Assembly (NCBI RefSeq): GCF_900637545.1
Contig: NZ_LR134376.1
Location: forward strand, 1,011,001-1,075,000
Length of the DNA stretch: 64,000 nt
From: Aeromonas encheleia
GTDB lineage: Bacteria > Pseudomonadota > Gammaproteobacteria > Enterobacterales > Aeromonadaceae
Direction: 5' to 3'
Shown here: positions 10,579 through 18,724 of the stretch, one piece after another
Position numbering within the stretch: the stretch's first letter is position 1
Layout of the letters: every line of letters starts with the position of its first letter
The notes under the pieces: model-generated
What the model saw: the letters and a program-made list of their open reading frames with translations, nothing else
The model's database searches: none
Told to the model about the DNA's origin: nothing
Program-made: the position numbers and the translations under genes

Positions 10579-10595
10579 TGGCACGCAAGCTGCAA
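10579..10595 (+). promoter_or_regulatory. Sigma54 promoter 2
   Basis: TTGGCACG-CAAG-CTGCA fits the consensus TGGCACG-N4-TTGCW, with exact GG-N10-GC spacing and a single mismatch. The expected start is near 10605. Two GGGAAAG repeats at 10543 and 10564, 21 bp or two helical turns apart, lie just upstream. Confidence 0.7.
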
Positions 10596-10604
10596 AGCTT
10601 AGTC

Positions 10605-10687
10605 TGTCCTGCATAAGGATATGTGTGTGATTGTTACCCCAACGTTCAGGTATTTAGGGCCATCCCAGCGGGATGGCCCCTTTTTTA
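10605..10687 (+). ncRNA. Candidate sigma54-dependent small RNA 2
   Basis: The transcript of about 83 nt would begin with a small hairpin (TCCT-GCATA-AGGA, 10607-10619). A 36-nt unpaired stretch (10621-10656) and a strong terminator follow. It does not resemble RNA 1 in primary sequence but has the same plan and promoter class. The Vibrio Qrr core motif is absent. A 36-codon ATG frame at 10621 runs through the terminator without a usable ribosome-binding site and is not favoured. Confidence 0.6.
10657..10686 (+). terminator. Intrinsic terminator of small RNA 2
   Basis: A 10 bp perfect stem GGGCCATCCC / GGGATGGCCC with a 3-base loop is followed by C and six T, readable only in the rightward direction. 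Confidence 0.9.
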
Positions 10688-10805
10688 TGCCGCTTTCGCG
10701 GGGAGGCTGGGTGGTGAGGGTCTGGCGCTAGGCTGAGCTGTGCACTCTTGGGGCCTGCCACTGGTGAATCCACCCCATGATGGTGCAGTTTTTACCCATT
10801 AGGGA

Positions 10806-11822
10806 TTAGTCTGCAAACCCGGCCATGTCGATCACCAGCTTGCCCACCATGCGACCCGCCTCCACCTCGGCATGGGCCTGAGCCAGGGTAAGCGCGGTCA
10901 GCTCGGGGATCGTCTTGGTGAGCGTGGTCTTGAGCGTGCCGTCATCCAGCAGCGCGGCGACCCGGCCGAGCAGATGGTGCTGCTCTATCATGTCCGGGGT
11001 CTGGAACAGTGAGCGGGTGAACATGAACTCCTGGCTGAAGGTGGCGCTCTTGGGCTTGAGCAGGCCGAGATCCCAGGGCTCGTTGGACTCGGCGATGGTG
11101 CAGATGTGGCCGAACGGGCGAATGAGACTCGCCATGGCGGCCCAGTGCTGCTCGGTGGCGTTGGTGCAGAAGATGGCATCGAGCTGGCTGATGCCGAGCC
11201 CCGCCAGCTCCGCCTGCAGGTTGTGATGACTCACTACCTGGTGGGCGCCCATGGCCAGGCACCAGTCACGGGTTTCAGGCCGTGAGGCGGTGGCGATCAC
11301 CTCCATCCTGGTGAGCTGGCGAGCGAGTTGGATGGCGATGGAGCCGACGCCGCCGGCGCCGCCGATGATCAGCAGCCGTCCCTCGCTCTCGCGGTTGAGG
11401 CCGATGCGCTCGAACAGCGCCTCCCAGGCGGTGATGGCGGTCAGCGGCAGGGCGGCGGCCTCCACATCCGTCAGGCTGGTCGGAGCCATGGCGACGATGC
11501 GCTCATCGATCAGCTGCAGCGCACTGTTGCTGCCGGGGCGGCTGATGTCGCCGGCATACCAAACTCTGTCGCCGGCCTTGAACAGGGTCACCTCGCTGCC
11601 GACGGCCACGACCTCTCCCACCGCATCCCACCCCAGCACCCGCGGGCTCGCTTCCACCTTGGCCTTGGGGGCGCGCACCTTGGTATCGACCGGGTTGATG
11701 GAGGTGGCCTTGACCCTCACCAGCAGATCCCGTGGGCCCGGGGTCGGGGTGGGCAGGTTGGCCTCGATGAAGCAGTGGGGGTGATCGCTGGGCAGATAAT
11801 GGGTCAGGGCGATGGCTTTCAT
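10806..11822 (-). CDS. Zinc-type alcohol dehydrogenase-like (MDR) oxidoreductase
   Basis: This 338-residue medium-chain dehydrogenase/reductase is of the quinone-oxidoreductase-like branch. It has a GroES-like N-terminal half (TSINPVDTKVRAP, VLGWDAVGEVVAVG) and a Rossmann half with LIIGGAGGVGSIAIQLA. The catalytic zinc cysteine of true alcohol dehydrogenases is not seen, so NADPH-dependent reduction of an enone or quinone is likelier. The ATG at 11822 has AAAGGAA 7 bp upstream; the longer frame to 11888 does not. It diverges from a LysR gene, a common regulator-target pairing. Confidence 0.8.
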   Translation of the reverse strand: MKAIALTHYLPSDHPHCFIEANLPTPTPGPRDLLVRVKATSINPVDTKVRAPKAKVEASPRVLGWDAVGEVVAVGSEVTLFKAGDRVWYAGDISRPGSNSALQLIDERIVAMAPTSLTDVEAAALPLTAITAWEALFERIGLNRESEGRLLIIGGAGGVGSIAIQLARQLTRMEVIATASRPETRDWCLAMGAHQVVSHHNLQAELAGLGISQLDAIFCTNATEQHWAAMASLIRPFGHICTIAESNEPWDLGLLKPKSATFSQEFMFTRSLFQTPDMIEQHHLLGRVAALLDDGTLKTTLTKTIPELTALTLAQAHAEVEAGRMVGKLVIDMAGFAD

Positions 11823-11877
11823 GGCAATTCCTTTCAAATCGGTATGAGTGGGATTGCTTGCCAGTCTAGTCTGGTTA

Positions 11878-11901
11878 ATTATCCTCATTAAGATGGGTAA
11901 T
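11878..11901. promoter_or_regulatory. Imperfect palindrome between the MDR and LysR genes
   Basis: ATTATCC-N10-GGGTAAT (one mismatch) sits in the 100 bp between divergent starts, the usual place for a LysR-family recognition site. The assignment rests on position and symmetry only. Confidence 0.4.
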
Positions 11902-11922
11902 CAAGAAAGACTGTTTGAATAT

Positions 11923-12795
11923 ATGAACAATGTCGAACTGGAGTTGATGGGGCTGTTCGCCACAGTGGTGGAGCAGGGCAGCTTCACCGGGGCGGCCGAG
12001 GTGCTCGGTATGCCCAAGTCGTCGGTGAGCCAGAAGATCTCGCGCCTCGAATCCCAGCTGGGGGTGCGCCTGCTGCAGCGCACCACCCGCAGGCTCAGCC
12101 TGACCCCGCAGGGGGAGCTCTATGTGGAGCACTGCCGGGGGCTGTTGACCCTGGCGCGCAGCGCCAATCTCGCCATGGCCAGGCTGCGCAGTGCGCCGGC
12201 CGGCCGGGTGAGGGTCACGGCACCGGAGGCGACCGGCACCCTGCTGCTCGGCAAGATACTGGCGGAGTTTCGCGCCCTCTACCCCGAGGTGGTGCTGGAG
12301 TTGACCCTGAGTGACGAGCAGCTGGATCTGGTGGGGGAGGGTTACGATCTGGCGCTGCGGGCGGCGCCGCTGAAAGACTCCAGCCTCATCTGCCGGCGCA
12401 TCGGCCAGGTGGCGCGCCATCTGGTGGCGGCCCCCGGCTACCTGGCCAGCCACGGTGCGCCGCAGCAGTTGGCGGAGCTGGGGCGCCATGCCTGCCTGGT
12501 GCACTCGGCGCTGCCGGTGTGGCCGCTGCAGGAGGGAGGCTGGCGGCCGCAGGGGGCCTGCATCAGCAACAGCCTGCTGGCGCTGCGGGAGCTGGCCCTG
12601 CATCAGGGGGGGATAGCCCTGCTGCCGGATCACGTCTGTCGGGACGATCTCAGTGCGGGGCGTCTGCTGAAGGTGCTGCCGGATCACCCCATACCACCGA
12701 ACCCCTTCTACCTCATCTACCCCAGCCGGGAGCACCTGGCGCCCGCCCTGCGCAGCCTGATGGACTTCGTCGCCGAGCGGCTGCCCTTCGCCTGA
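11923..12795 (+). CDS. LysR family transcriptional regulator
   Basis: The 290-residue product has a winged helix-turn-helix in the first 60 residues (TGAAEVLGMPKSSVSQKISRLE), the linker helix, and a periplasmic-binding-like effector domain. It is closest in style to the CrgA/DsdC-like group often found beside oxidoreductases. The ATG at 11923 gives the normal LysR N-terminus (MNNVELELMGLF); 11893 is an alternative. It ends one base before the convergent PTS gene stops. The likely target is the divergent MDR gene. The effector is unknown. Confidence 0.85.
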   Translation: MNNVELELMGLFATVVEQGSFTGAAEVLGMPKSSVSQKISRLESQLGVRLLQRTTRRLSLTPQGELYVEHCRGLLTLARSANLAMARLRSAPAGRVRVTAPEATGTLLLGKILAEFRALYPEVVLELTLSDEQLDLVGEGYDLALRAAPLKDSSLICRRIGQVARHLVAAPGYLASHGAPQQLAELGRHACLVHSALPVWPLQEGGWRPQGACISNSLLALRELALHQGGIALLPDHVCRDDLSAGRLLKVLPDHPIPPNPFYLIYPSREHLAPALRSLMDFVAERLPFA

Positions 12796-14220
12796 TCAGA
12801 GGCTCTGGCTGAGGGGCGCCTGGCTGGGCTCGAGGCCGAGTGGCACCGACTGACGCTCGGCCAGCATGCGGATCTGCCCCTCGACCAGGCTGGCGTTGGG
12901 GCCCAGCACCAGCACCAGCTGATGCTCGTTCAGCTCGATCCAGGAGAGGCAGCCGAGCCCGGTCAGGCGGAGCTGATCCACCAGCATCATATCGCGCACC
13001 CGCAGGCTGAGGCGGGTCAGGCAGACGTTCATGGCCAGCAGGTTGTCCATCCCTCCCAGCACCTTGAGGTACTGGATGGCCAGCATCTGCGGATCGGTCG
13101 GTGCCACGTTGGCGAGCCGCGGCAGCTCATCGGCGATGGGGCGGCTCGGCAGGCTGAGGGGGGCGTGATCCAGCAGCAGGGAGAAGATCAGGGCATAGGC
13201 GACGAAGAACAGGATGCCGAGCGGGATCAGCCAGAAGCTGTGCTCGCCGGCAGAGTAGCTGAGCACCAGATCCAGCAGCCCGGCGGAGAAGTAACTGCCC
13301 ACCTTGATGCCGAGTGAGCTGCAGATGCCCAGCGAGATCCCGGTGAGCAGGGCATGGGTCAGAAACAGCCAAGGGGCGACGAAGGCGAACAGGAATTCGA
13401 TGGGCTCGGTGATGCCGACCAGGGCCGAGGTGAGCGCCAGGGTGAGCAGCAGGCCCCCCTGTGGCAACCGTTGCAGGCGCTGGCGGTGCAGCCAGATGGC
13501 GAAACAGGCACCGGGCAGACCGAACATGATGATCGGGTAGAGCCCGGCCACATAGCCCTCGTGCAGGGGCTGGGCGGTGGCGAGCGCCTGCAGGTTGCTC
13601 TCGCCGAGGCCCACCAGGCTGCCCAGCACCTGATGCAGGCCGAGGGGGATCAACAGCCGGTTCAGCACGCCATAGCAGAAGGCGCCAAACGGTGTGGTGA
13701 GCAGATCGGAGGCGACCAGTGTGATGCCCTGCTCCAGCAGCGGCCAGAGGAGCGAGAGGGGGAGGACCAGCAGCAGGCAGATCAGGGCCGAGAGCAGCAG
13801 GCCCGGCAGCTCCCCCTGCAACTGTTGCAACCAGGCGGGCAGGGGCAGGCTGCGGGTCCAGGAGCAGACCAGCGCCGTGGTCAGCCCCGCCAGCAGGCCG
13901 CAGATCATGTCCGCATGCAGGCCGGGGGCCAGGGTCGCCAGGGCCGAGCTCAGCAGCAGGAAGTTGACCGCCCCGGCCATCGCCTGGGCGCCTTGCCCCT
14001 GTCGGCTCAGACCGAAGGCGATGGCCACCGCATAGATGAGCGGCATCTGGCTGAACAAGGCGCGACCCGCGAGGGAGAGCACCGCCAGATCCAGCACATC
14101 CGGCTGGCCGAGCCGATAGAGCAGGGCGGCCAGCGGCAGGATGGAGACCGGCAACAACAGGGCATAGCCGAGTCGTTGCAGGGATTGAGTCAGGATCTGT
14201 CTGGCGTTCTGTACGGGCAT
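12796..14220 (-). CDS. PTS sugar transporter EIIC-EIIB, glucose/N-acetylglucosamine type
   Basis: This is a 474-residue sugar permease of the phosphotransferase system. The EIIC part (residues 1-360) has about ten membrane segments and the family motif GITEPIEF. The C-terminal EIIB domain carries the phospho-accepting cysteine (Cys400) in the context NVCLTRLSLRV. No EIIA domain and no EIIA, HPr or sugar-metabolism gene is nearby, so it would need a trans-acting EIIA such as Crr. The EIIB motif differs from the common DACxTRLR, which makes substrate and even activity uncertain. It ends flush with the LysR gene. Confidence 0.8.
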   Translation of the reverse strand: MPVQNARQILTQSLQRLGYALLLPVSILPLAALLYRLGQPDVLDLAVLSLAGRALFSQMPLIYAVAIAFGLSRQGQGAQAMAGAVNFLLLSSALATLAPGLHADMICGLLAGLTTALVCSWTRSLPLPAWLQQLQGELPGLLLSALICLLLVLPLSLLWPLLEQGITLVASDLLTTPFGAFCYGVLNRLLIPLGLHQVLGSLVGLGESNLQALATAQPLHEGYVAGLYPIIMFGLPGACFAIWLHRQRLQRLPQGGLLLTLALTSALVGITEPIEFLFAFVAPWLFLTHALLTGISLGICSSLGIKVGSYFSAGLLDLVLSYSAGEHSFWLIPLGILFFVAYALIFSLLLDHAPLSLPSRPIADELPRLANVAPTDPQMLAIQYLKVLGGMDNLLAMNVCLTRLSLRVRDMMLVDQLRLTGLGCLSWIELNEHQLVLVLGPNASLVEGQIRMLAERQSVPLGLEPSQAPLSQSL

Positions 14221-14308
14221 AAACGGGCGCTATTTTGTGATGCAGCGCACAGTTTACCTGCAAGGCACCCATTTGGGGATAGGTGCCTGCCTTTTATCGA
14301 GCCATTTA

Positions 14309-15766
14309 TTATTTCTGATCAAATAATCGGCGTACGGCCTGATCCGGTGGCGGCGTCAGCAGGCTGACCAGGATGAAGGCGACCAGCCCCAGCCCCAGGC
14401 TGGGCACTATGGCGTGCAAGCCGGCCAGCTTGATCCCCCACTGGCTCAGGCCCCCATAGCAGAGGATACCGCTCAGCATGCTGGCCAGCGCCCCCGGGCC
14501 ATTGGCCCGCGACCAGTAGAGGCCGAGCACCAGCGGCCAGAGGAACACCGCCTGCAGGCCGCCGAAGGCGAGCAGGTTGAGCCAGATGATCATCTCGGGG
14601 GGTTGCAACGCCGCCAGCAGCACCAGGGTGCCGAGGATCAGGGTGCAGAGCAGGGAGAGGCGCGGAATGCGCACCTCCAGCTTCTCTTGGCGAGGATTGA
14701 GGTAATTGAGGTAGAGATCCTTCACCAGGGTCGCCGAGGCCTGGATCAGCTGGGAGTCGATGGTGGACATGATGGCCGCCATCGGCGCCGCCAGGAAGAC
14801 CCCCGCCAGCCAGGGCGGCAGCACCTCCATCATCAGCGAGGGCATGATCTTGTCCGGGCTATCCATGCCGGGCAGGATGGCGCGCCCCAGGGCGCCGGCC
14901 AAATGCATGCCGAACATCAGCAACGCACTGACCACGGTGCCGATGAGGATGCCTCTGTGCAACGCCTTGCTGTCCCGGTAGCCGAAGCAGCGCAGGGCCG
15001 AGTGGGGCAGGCCCACCACCCCGATGCAGACCAGCACCCAGAAGCTCAGCATGAAGGGCTGGGTCAGCATGTCACCGGCCCCCTGCGGGCTGACCAGCTT
15101 GGGATCGATCACCTTGAGCTGATGGATGAGGTTCGGCAGGCCGTCACCGGCGATGAGTATTCCGGCCAGCAGGGCGCCGGTGCCGATCAGCATGATGATG
15201 CCCTGCAGCGCATCCGTCATCACCACGGCGCGAAAGCCGCCGATCACCGTGTAGAGCAGCACGCAGCTGGCAAACAGGAAGAGTCCCTGCTGATAGCTAA
15301 GGCCGGTGGCGGTCTCCAGCAGGCGGGCCCCGCCGATGAACTGCACCACCATGGTCGCGATAAAAGCGAGGATGATGGTCACCGAACCCAGCACCACCAC
15401 CCACTTGCTGCGGTAGCGGGCCCACAGCATGTCGTTGATGGTCACCGCATTGACTCGGCGGGCTATGATGGCGAACTTCTTGCCGAGCACCCCCAGGGTG
15501 AGCCAGACGGTGGGCAGCTGGATCATCGCCAGCAGCACCCAGCCTAGGCCTATCTTGTAGGCGGCGCCGGGCCCGCCGATGAAGGAGGATGCCGAGGTAT
15601 AGGTGGCCACCAGCGTCATGGCCAGCACCAGGCCGCCCATGCTGCGGTTGCCGATGAAGTACTCCTGCACGAAGTCCCCGTTGCTGCGATGGCGGCTGGC
15701 CCAGAAGCCGACCCCCAGCACCAGCACCAGATAGATGACGAGGGGGAGCATCAACTCAAGATTCAT
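14309..15766 (-). CDS. panF: Sodium/pantothenate symporter
   Basis: PanF imports pantothenate, the coenzyme A precursor, with sodium. The 485-residue, roughly 13-helix protein belongs to the sodium:solute symporter family and has the length of E. coli PanF (483). FIGGPGAAYKIG and the conserved helix with TYTSASSFIGG are in place. The start overlaps the end of yhdT by 11 bp, so the two are translationally linked, as in E. coli. Confidence 0.92.
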   Translation of the reverse strand: MNLELMLPLVIYLVLVLGVGFWASRHRSNGDFVQEYFIGNRSMGGLVLAMTLVATYTSASSFIGGPGAAYKIGLGWVLLAMIQLPTVWLTLGVLGKKFAIIARRVNAVTINDMLWARYRSKWVVVLGSVTIILAFIATMVVQFIGGARLLETATGLSYQQGLFLFASCVLLYTVIGGFRAVVMTDALQGIIMLIGTGALLAGILIAGDGLPNLIHQLKVIDPKLVSPQGAGDMLTQPFMLSFWVLVCIGVVGLPHSALRCFGYRDSKALHRGILIGTVVSALLMFGMHLAGALGRAILPGMDSPDKIMPSLMMEVLPPWLAGVFLAAPMAAIMSTIDSQLIQASATLVKDLYLNYLNPRQEKLEVRIPRLSLLCTLILGTLVLLAALQPPEMIIWLNLLAFGGLQAVFLWPLVLGLYWSRANGPGALASMLSGILCYGGLSQWGIKLAGLHAIVPSLGLGLVAFILVSLLTPPPDQAVRRLFDQK

Positions 15767-16004
15767 GTGACGACTCCTCGGTATCCAGCGGGATTTCGAT
15801 GAACAGGCGATCCACCATCAGCCCGCACAGGCCGATGAACAGCAGTGGCATCAGCATGCAGCTGAGCAGGAACCAGAGCGGCATATCCCAGAGTTCCAGC
15901 TCTTCCGGGATGAAGTAAGCGGTGCCATACCAGGCAACGAAGTAAAGCAGGGTGAGCAGCAGGCAGAAGGCTGCTTCCCGACGGGCGAGAGCGAAACGGT
16001 TCAC
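15756..16004 (-). CDS. yhdT: YhdT family small membrane protein
   Basis: The 82-residue DUF997 protein has two membrane helices (LLLTLLYFVAWYGTAYF and FLLSCMLMPLLFIGLCGLMV). It matches E. coli YhdT, including PLLFIGLC. It starts at GTG 16004 with GGAGG 5 bp upstream. Its invariable place before panF suggests a helper or assembly role, but no function is known. Confidence 0.85.
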   Translation of the reverse strand: MNRFALARREAAFCLLLTLLYFVAWYGTAYFIPEELELWDMPLWFLLSCMLMPLLFIGLCGLMVDRLFIEIPLDTEESSHES

Positions 16005-16041
16005 CTTGGCCTCCGACGATTGAGAGGGGCGCAAGAATAAC

Positions 16042-16072
16042 AAAAAAGGGCCATGTCGCCATGGCCCTTTTT
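16042..16072. terminator. Bidirectional hairpin ending accBC
   Basis: GGGCCATG-TCGC-CATGGCCC is flanked by six A on the left and five T on the right. On the minus strand it follows accC by about 80 bp and would end the accBC transcript before yhdT. Confidence 0.8.
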
Positions 16073-16152
16073 CAGTTGCGGATCCTTGAGGAGCCGAGTT
16101 CCGGCACAGTGCGGCGCAGAGTGCCTGCCGCCGTGCCGGAAATGGGAGGTTC

Positions 16153-17493
16153 TTACAGACCCAACTTCTTGTGCAGATAGTGGATGTTGGTGCCACCGTG
16201 CTGGAAGTTTTCGTCCTTCATGATCTCTTTTTGCAGGGCGATGTTGGTCTTGATCCCTTCCACCACCAGCTCGTCGAGGGAGTGACGCATGCGGGCGATG
16301 GCGATGTCGCGGTTCTCACCGTAACAGATCAGCTTGCCGATCATGGAGTCATAGTAAGGCGGCACCTTGTAGCCCGCATAGATATGGGACTCCCAACGCA
16401 CGCCCAGACCACCCGGCGCATGGAAGCGCTGGATCAGGCCGGGAGACGGCATGAAGGTGGCCGGATCTTCGGCGTTGATCCGGCATTCGATGGCATGGCC
16501 ACGGATGCGGATGTCCTGCTGGGTGATCGACAGGGGCTGGCCGGCGGCGATGCGCAGCTGCTCCTTGATCAGATCCACGCCGGTGACCATCTCGGTGACC
16601 GGGTGCTCGACCTGGATCCGGGTGTTCATCTCGATGAAGTAGAACTCGCCGTTCTCGTACAGGAACTCGAAGGTACCGGCACCGCGGTAGCCGATCTCGA
16701 GACAGGCACGCACGCAGCGCTCACCGATGAACTTGCGCATCTCTTCGGTGATGCCGGGAGCCGGCGCCTCTTCCACCACCTTCTGGTGGCGGCGCTGCAT
16801 GGAGCAGTCCCGCTCACCCAGGTAGAGGGCGGTACCCTGACCGTCCGCCAAGATCTGGATCTCGATGTGACGCGGGTTCTCCAGGTACTTCTCCATGTAG
16901 ACCATGTCGTTCTTGAAGAACTGGCCTGCTTCGGATTTGGTCAGGGCGATGGCGGCGGCCAGTTCGGCCTCATTGCGCACCACGCGCATGCCACGACCAC
17001 CACCGCCACCGGCGGCCTTGATGATCACGGGGTAACCGATCCGCTTGGCGATGGTGGCGTTGCGCTTGGCATCGTTGTCCACCGGGCCGTCGGAGCCGGG
17101 TACGCAGGGCACGCCCGCCTTCTTCATCGCCTCGATGGCGGAGACCTTGTCACCCATCAGGCGAATGGTCTCGGCGCGCGGGCCTATGAAGATGAAACCG
17201 GATTTTTCGACCACTTCGGCGAAGTCGGCGTTCTCGGAGAGGAAGCCGTAGCCAGGGTGAATGGCGACGGCACCCGTCACCTCGGCGGCGGCGATGATGG
17301 CCGGCACGTTGAGGTAGGAGTCCCCACTGGCAGGCTTGCCGATGCAGATGGTTTCGTCGGCCAGCAGCACATGTTTGAGCTCCCGATCGGCGGTGGAGTG
17401 AACGGCCACTGTCTTGATCCCGAGCTCTTTGCAGGCGCGCAGGATCCGCAGGGCAATTTCACCTCGGTTGGCGATGACTACTTTGTCCAACAT
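16153..17493 (-). CDS. accC: Acetyl-CoA carboxylase, biotin carboxylase subunit
   Basis: AccC carboxylates the biotin on AccB with ATP and bicarbonate, the first half of malonyl-CoA synthesis. The 446 residues contain the biotin-carboxylase N-domain ([17 protein letters not shown]), the ATP-grasp glycine loop ([13 protein letters not shown]) and the catalytic [14 protein letters not shown] segment. It lies 15 bp behind accB, as in most proteobacteria. Confidence 0.97.
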   Translation of the reverse strand: MLDKVVIANRGEIALRILRACKELGIKTVAVHSTADRELKHVLLADETICIGKPASGDSYLNVPAIIAAAEVTGAVAIHPGYGFLSENADFAEVVEKSGFIFIGPRAETIRLMGDKVSAIEAMKKAGVPCVPGSDGPVDNDAKRNATIAKRIGYPVIIKAAGGGGGRGMRVVRNEAELAAAIALTKSEAGQFFKNDMVYMEKYLENPRHIEIQILADGQGTALYLGERDCSMQRRHQKVVEEAPAPGITEEMRKFIGERCVRACLEIGYRGAGTFEFLYENGEFYFIEMNTRIQVEHPVTEMVTGVDLIKEQLRIAAGQPLSITQQDIRIRGHAIECRINAEDPATFMPSPGLIQRFHAPGGLGVRWESHIYAGYKVPPYYDSMIGKLICYGENRDIAIARMRHSLDELVVEGIKTNIALQKEIMKDENFQHGGTNIHYLHKKLGL

Positions 17494-17508
17494 GGGTGGC
17501 GTCTTCCC

Positions 17509-17970
17509 TTATTCGATGATGAACAGCGGCTCGTCAAACTCGACGGCCTGACCATTTTCAGCCAGGATCGCTTTGATCACACCGGCCTTGTCAGACTCGA
17601 TTTGGTTCATCATTTTCATGGCTTCGACGATGCACAGGGTATCGCCGACATTGACGTGCTGACCAACTTCCACGAACGGCTTGGCTTCCGGGCTGGAGGA
17701 GCGATAGAAGGAGCCAACCATGGGGGAGCGCATCAGATGACCACTCGGGGTGGTATCGGCAGCCGGAGCGGCGGCCGCTGCAGCTGTAGCGGCAGGGGCG
17801 GCAACCTGTTGCATGGGCGCCTGCTGCATCATCATCTGCGGGGCAACGCTAACCTGGCCGGAGAAATTACGGCTGATGCGAACAGATTCTTCCCCTTCGG
17901 AGATTTCCAGCTCGGCGATGCCGGACTCTTCAACCAGTTCAATCAGCTTCTTGATTTTGCGGATATCCAT
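17509..17970 (-). CDS. accB: Biotin carboxyl carrier protein of acetyl-CoA carboxylase
   Basis: The 153-residue carrier has the family N-terminus [17 protein letters not shown], an Ala/Pro-rich flexible linker (about residues 50-75) and a biotinyl domain with the modified lysine in EAMKM (Lys119). The ATG at 17970 is chosen over 17976 because it matches E. coli and gives better spacing to AGAAAGAG. In E. coli AccB represses its own operon; whether that holds here cannot be seen. Confidence 0.96.
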   Translation of the reverse strand: MDIRKIKKLIELVEESGIAELEISEGEESVRISRNFSGQVSVAPQMMMQQAPMQQVAAPAATAAAAAAPAADTTPSGHLMRSPMVGSFYRSSSPEAKPFVEVGQHVNVGDTLCIVEAMKMMNQIESDKAGVIKAILAENGQAVEFDEPLFIIE

Positions 17971-18006
17971 TAGCATTCTCTTTCTTCTTTATCTGATCAG
18001 TGATTA

Positions 18007-18456
18007 TCAAGCCGCGCGCAACTGATGCACGGCCGCGGTTAAAGCGAATTGGTAGCCATCGGCACCCAGCCCACAGATCACCCCCTTGGCGACATCAGAC
18101 AGATAGGAGTGATGACGGAAGGGCTCCCTGGCGTGCACGTTTGACAGGTGCACCTCGATGAAGGGAATGGCGACACCCAGCAGGGCGTCGCGCAGGGCAA
18201 CGCTGGTATGGGTGAAGGCGGCCGGGTTGATGATGATAAAATCCACCTGGCCCATGGCCTGGTGGATGCGGCTGACCAATTCATGTTCGGCGTTGGATTG
18301 CAGGTGATCCAGAGTGACACCGAGTTCGCTGGCGCTTAGCTGCAGATCGGCGACGATCTCATCGAGCGTCTTGCTGCCGTAGATACCCGGTTCCCGCTTG
18401 CCCAGCAGATTCAGATTGGGACCGTTGAGCAGGAGAATTCGGTGATGTTGCGACAT
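18007..18456 (-). CDS. aroQ: 3-dehydroquinate dehydratase, type II
   Basis: AroQ performs the third step of the shikimate pathway, anti elimination of water from 3-dehydroquinate. The 149-residue dodecameric-type enzyme keeps the catalytic tyrosine in GIYGS, the asparagine in [10 protein letters not shown] and the histidine/arginine region [12 protein letters not shown]. It lies 37 bp before accB and is probably co-transcribed. A TATAAT on the minus strand at 18573-18568 might be part of its promoter, but the -35 is poor. Confidence 0.95.
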   Translation of the reverse strand: MSQHHRILLLNGPNLNLLGKREPGIYGSKTLDEIVADLQLSASELGVTLDHLQSNAEHELVSRIHQAMGQVDFIIINPAAFTHTSVALRDALLGVAIPFIEVHLSNVHAREPFRHHSYLSDVAKGVICGLGADGYQFALTAAVHQLRAA

Positions 18457-18677
18457 ATTGAGTACATCCTCGATGATAATGCTGCTATCTATCAGCTATC
18501 TTGCGGATGACCAGAAATCTAGCCATTTTCTGCGCAATTCGGTGTGCACTGGCACACAGATTTCGCAATTATATTGATTTCGTGAAAATTAGCAGCACTT
18601 TACTGGTCTAATCTCTACATCTGTCTATTTTTTGAGCTTTTTGGCGCCTGCCGGCAAAGGTGGGCGGCAGGGATGAC

Positions 18678-18700
18678 AAAGCCGGCGCAAGGCCGGCTTT
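18678..18700 (-). terminator. Hairpin downstream of acs
   Basis: A 9 bp stem AAAGCCGGC / GCCGGCTTT lies 24 bp past the acs stop. No T run follows on the minus strand beyond those within the stem, so it is a weak terminator. Confidence 0.5.
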
Positions 18701-18724
18701 GGGGGTCGTAGGCAGGGACCTGCG

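Noticed and set aside
10436-10687. The two small RNA candidates as Qrr homologues
   Set aside because: Promoter class fits, but the invariant Qrr core around CTGACGTTGTTAG is absent from both.
10621-10731. 36-codon ORF inside small RNA unit 2
   Set aside because: AAGG is only 2 bp from the ATG and the frame runs through the strong terminator.
16171-17973. 600-codon plus-strand frame over accC and accB
   Set aside because: Shadow of two secure genes.
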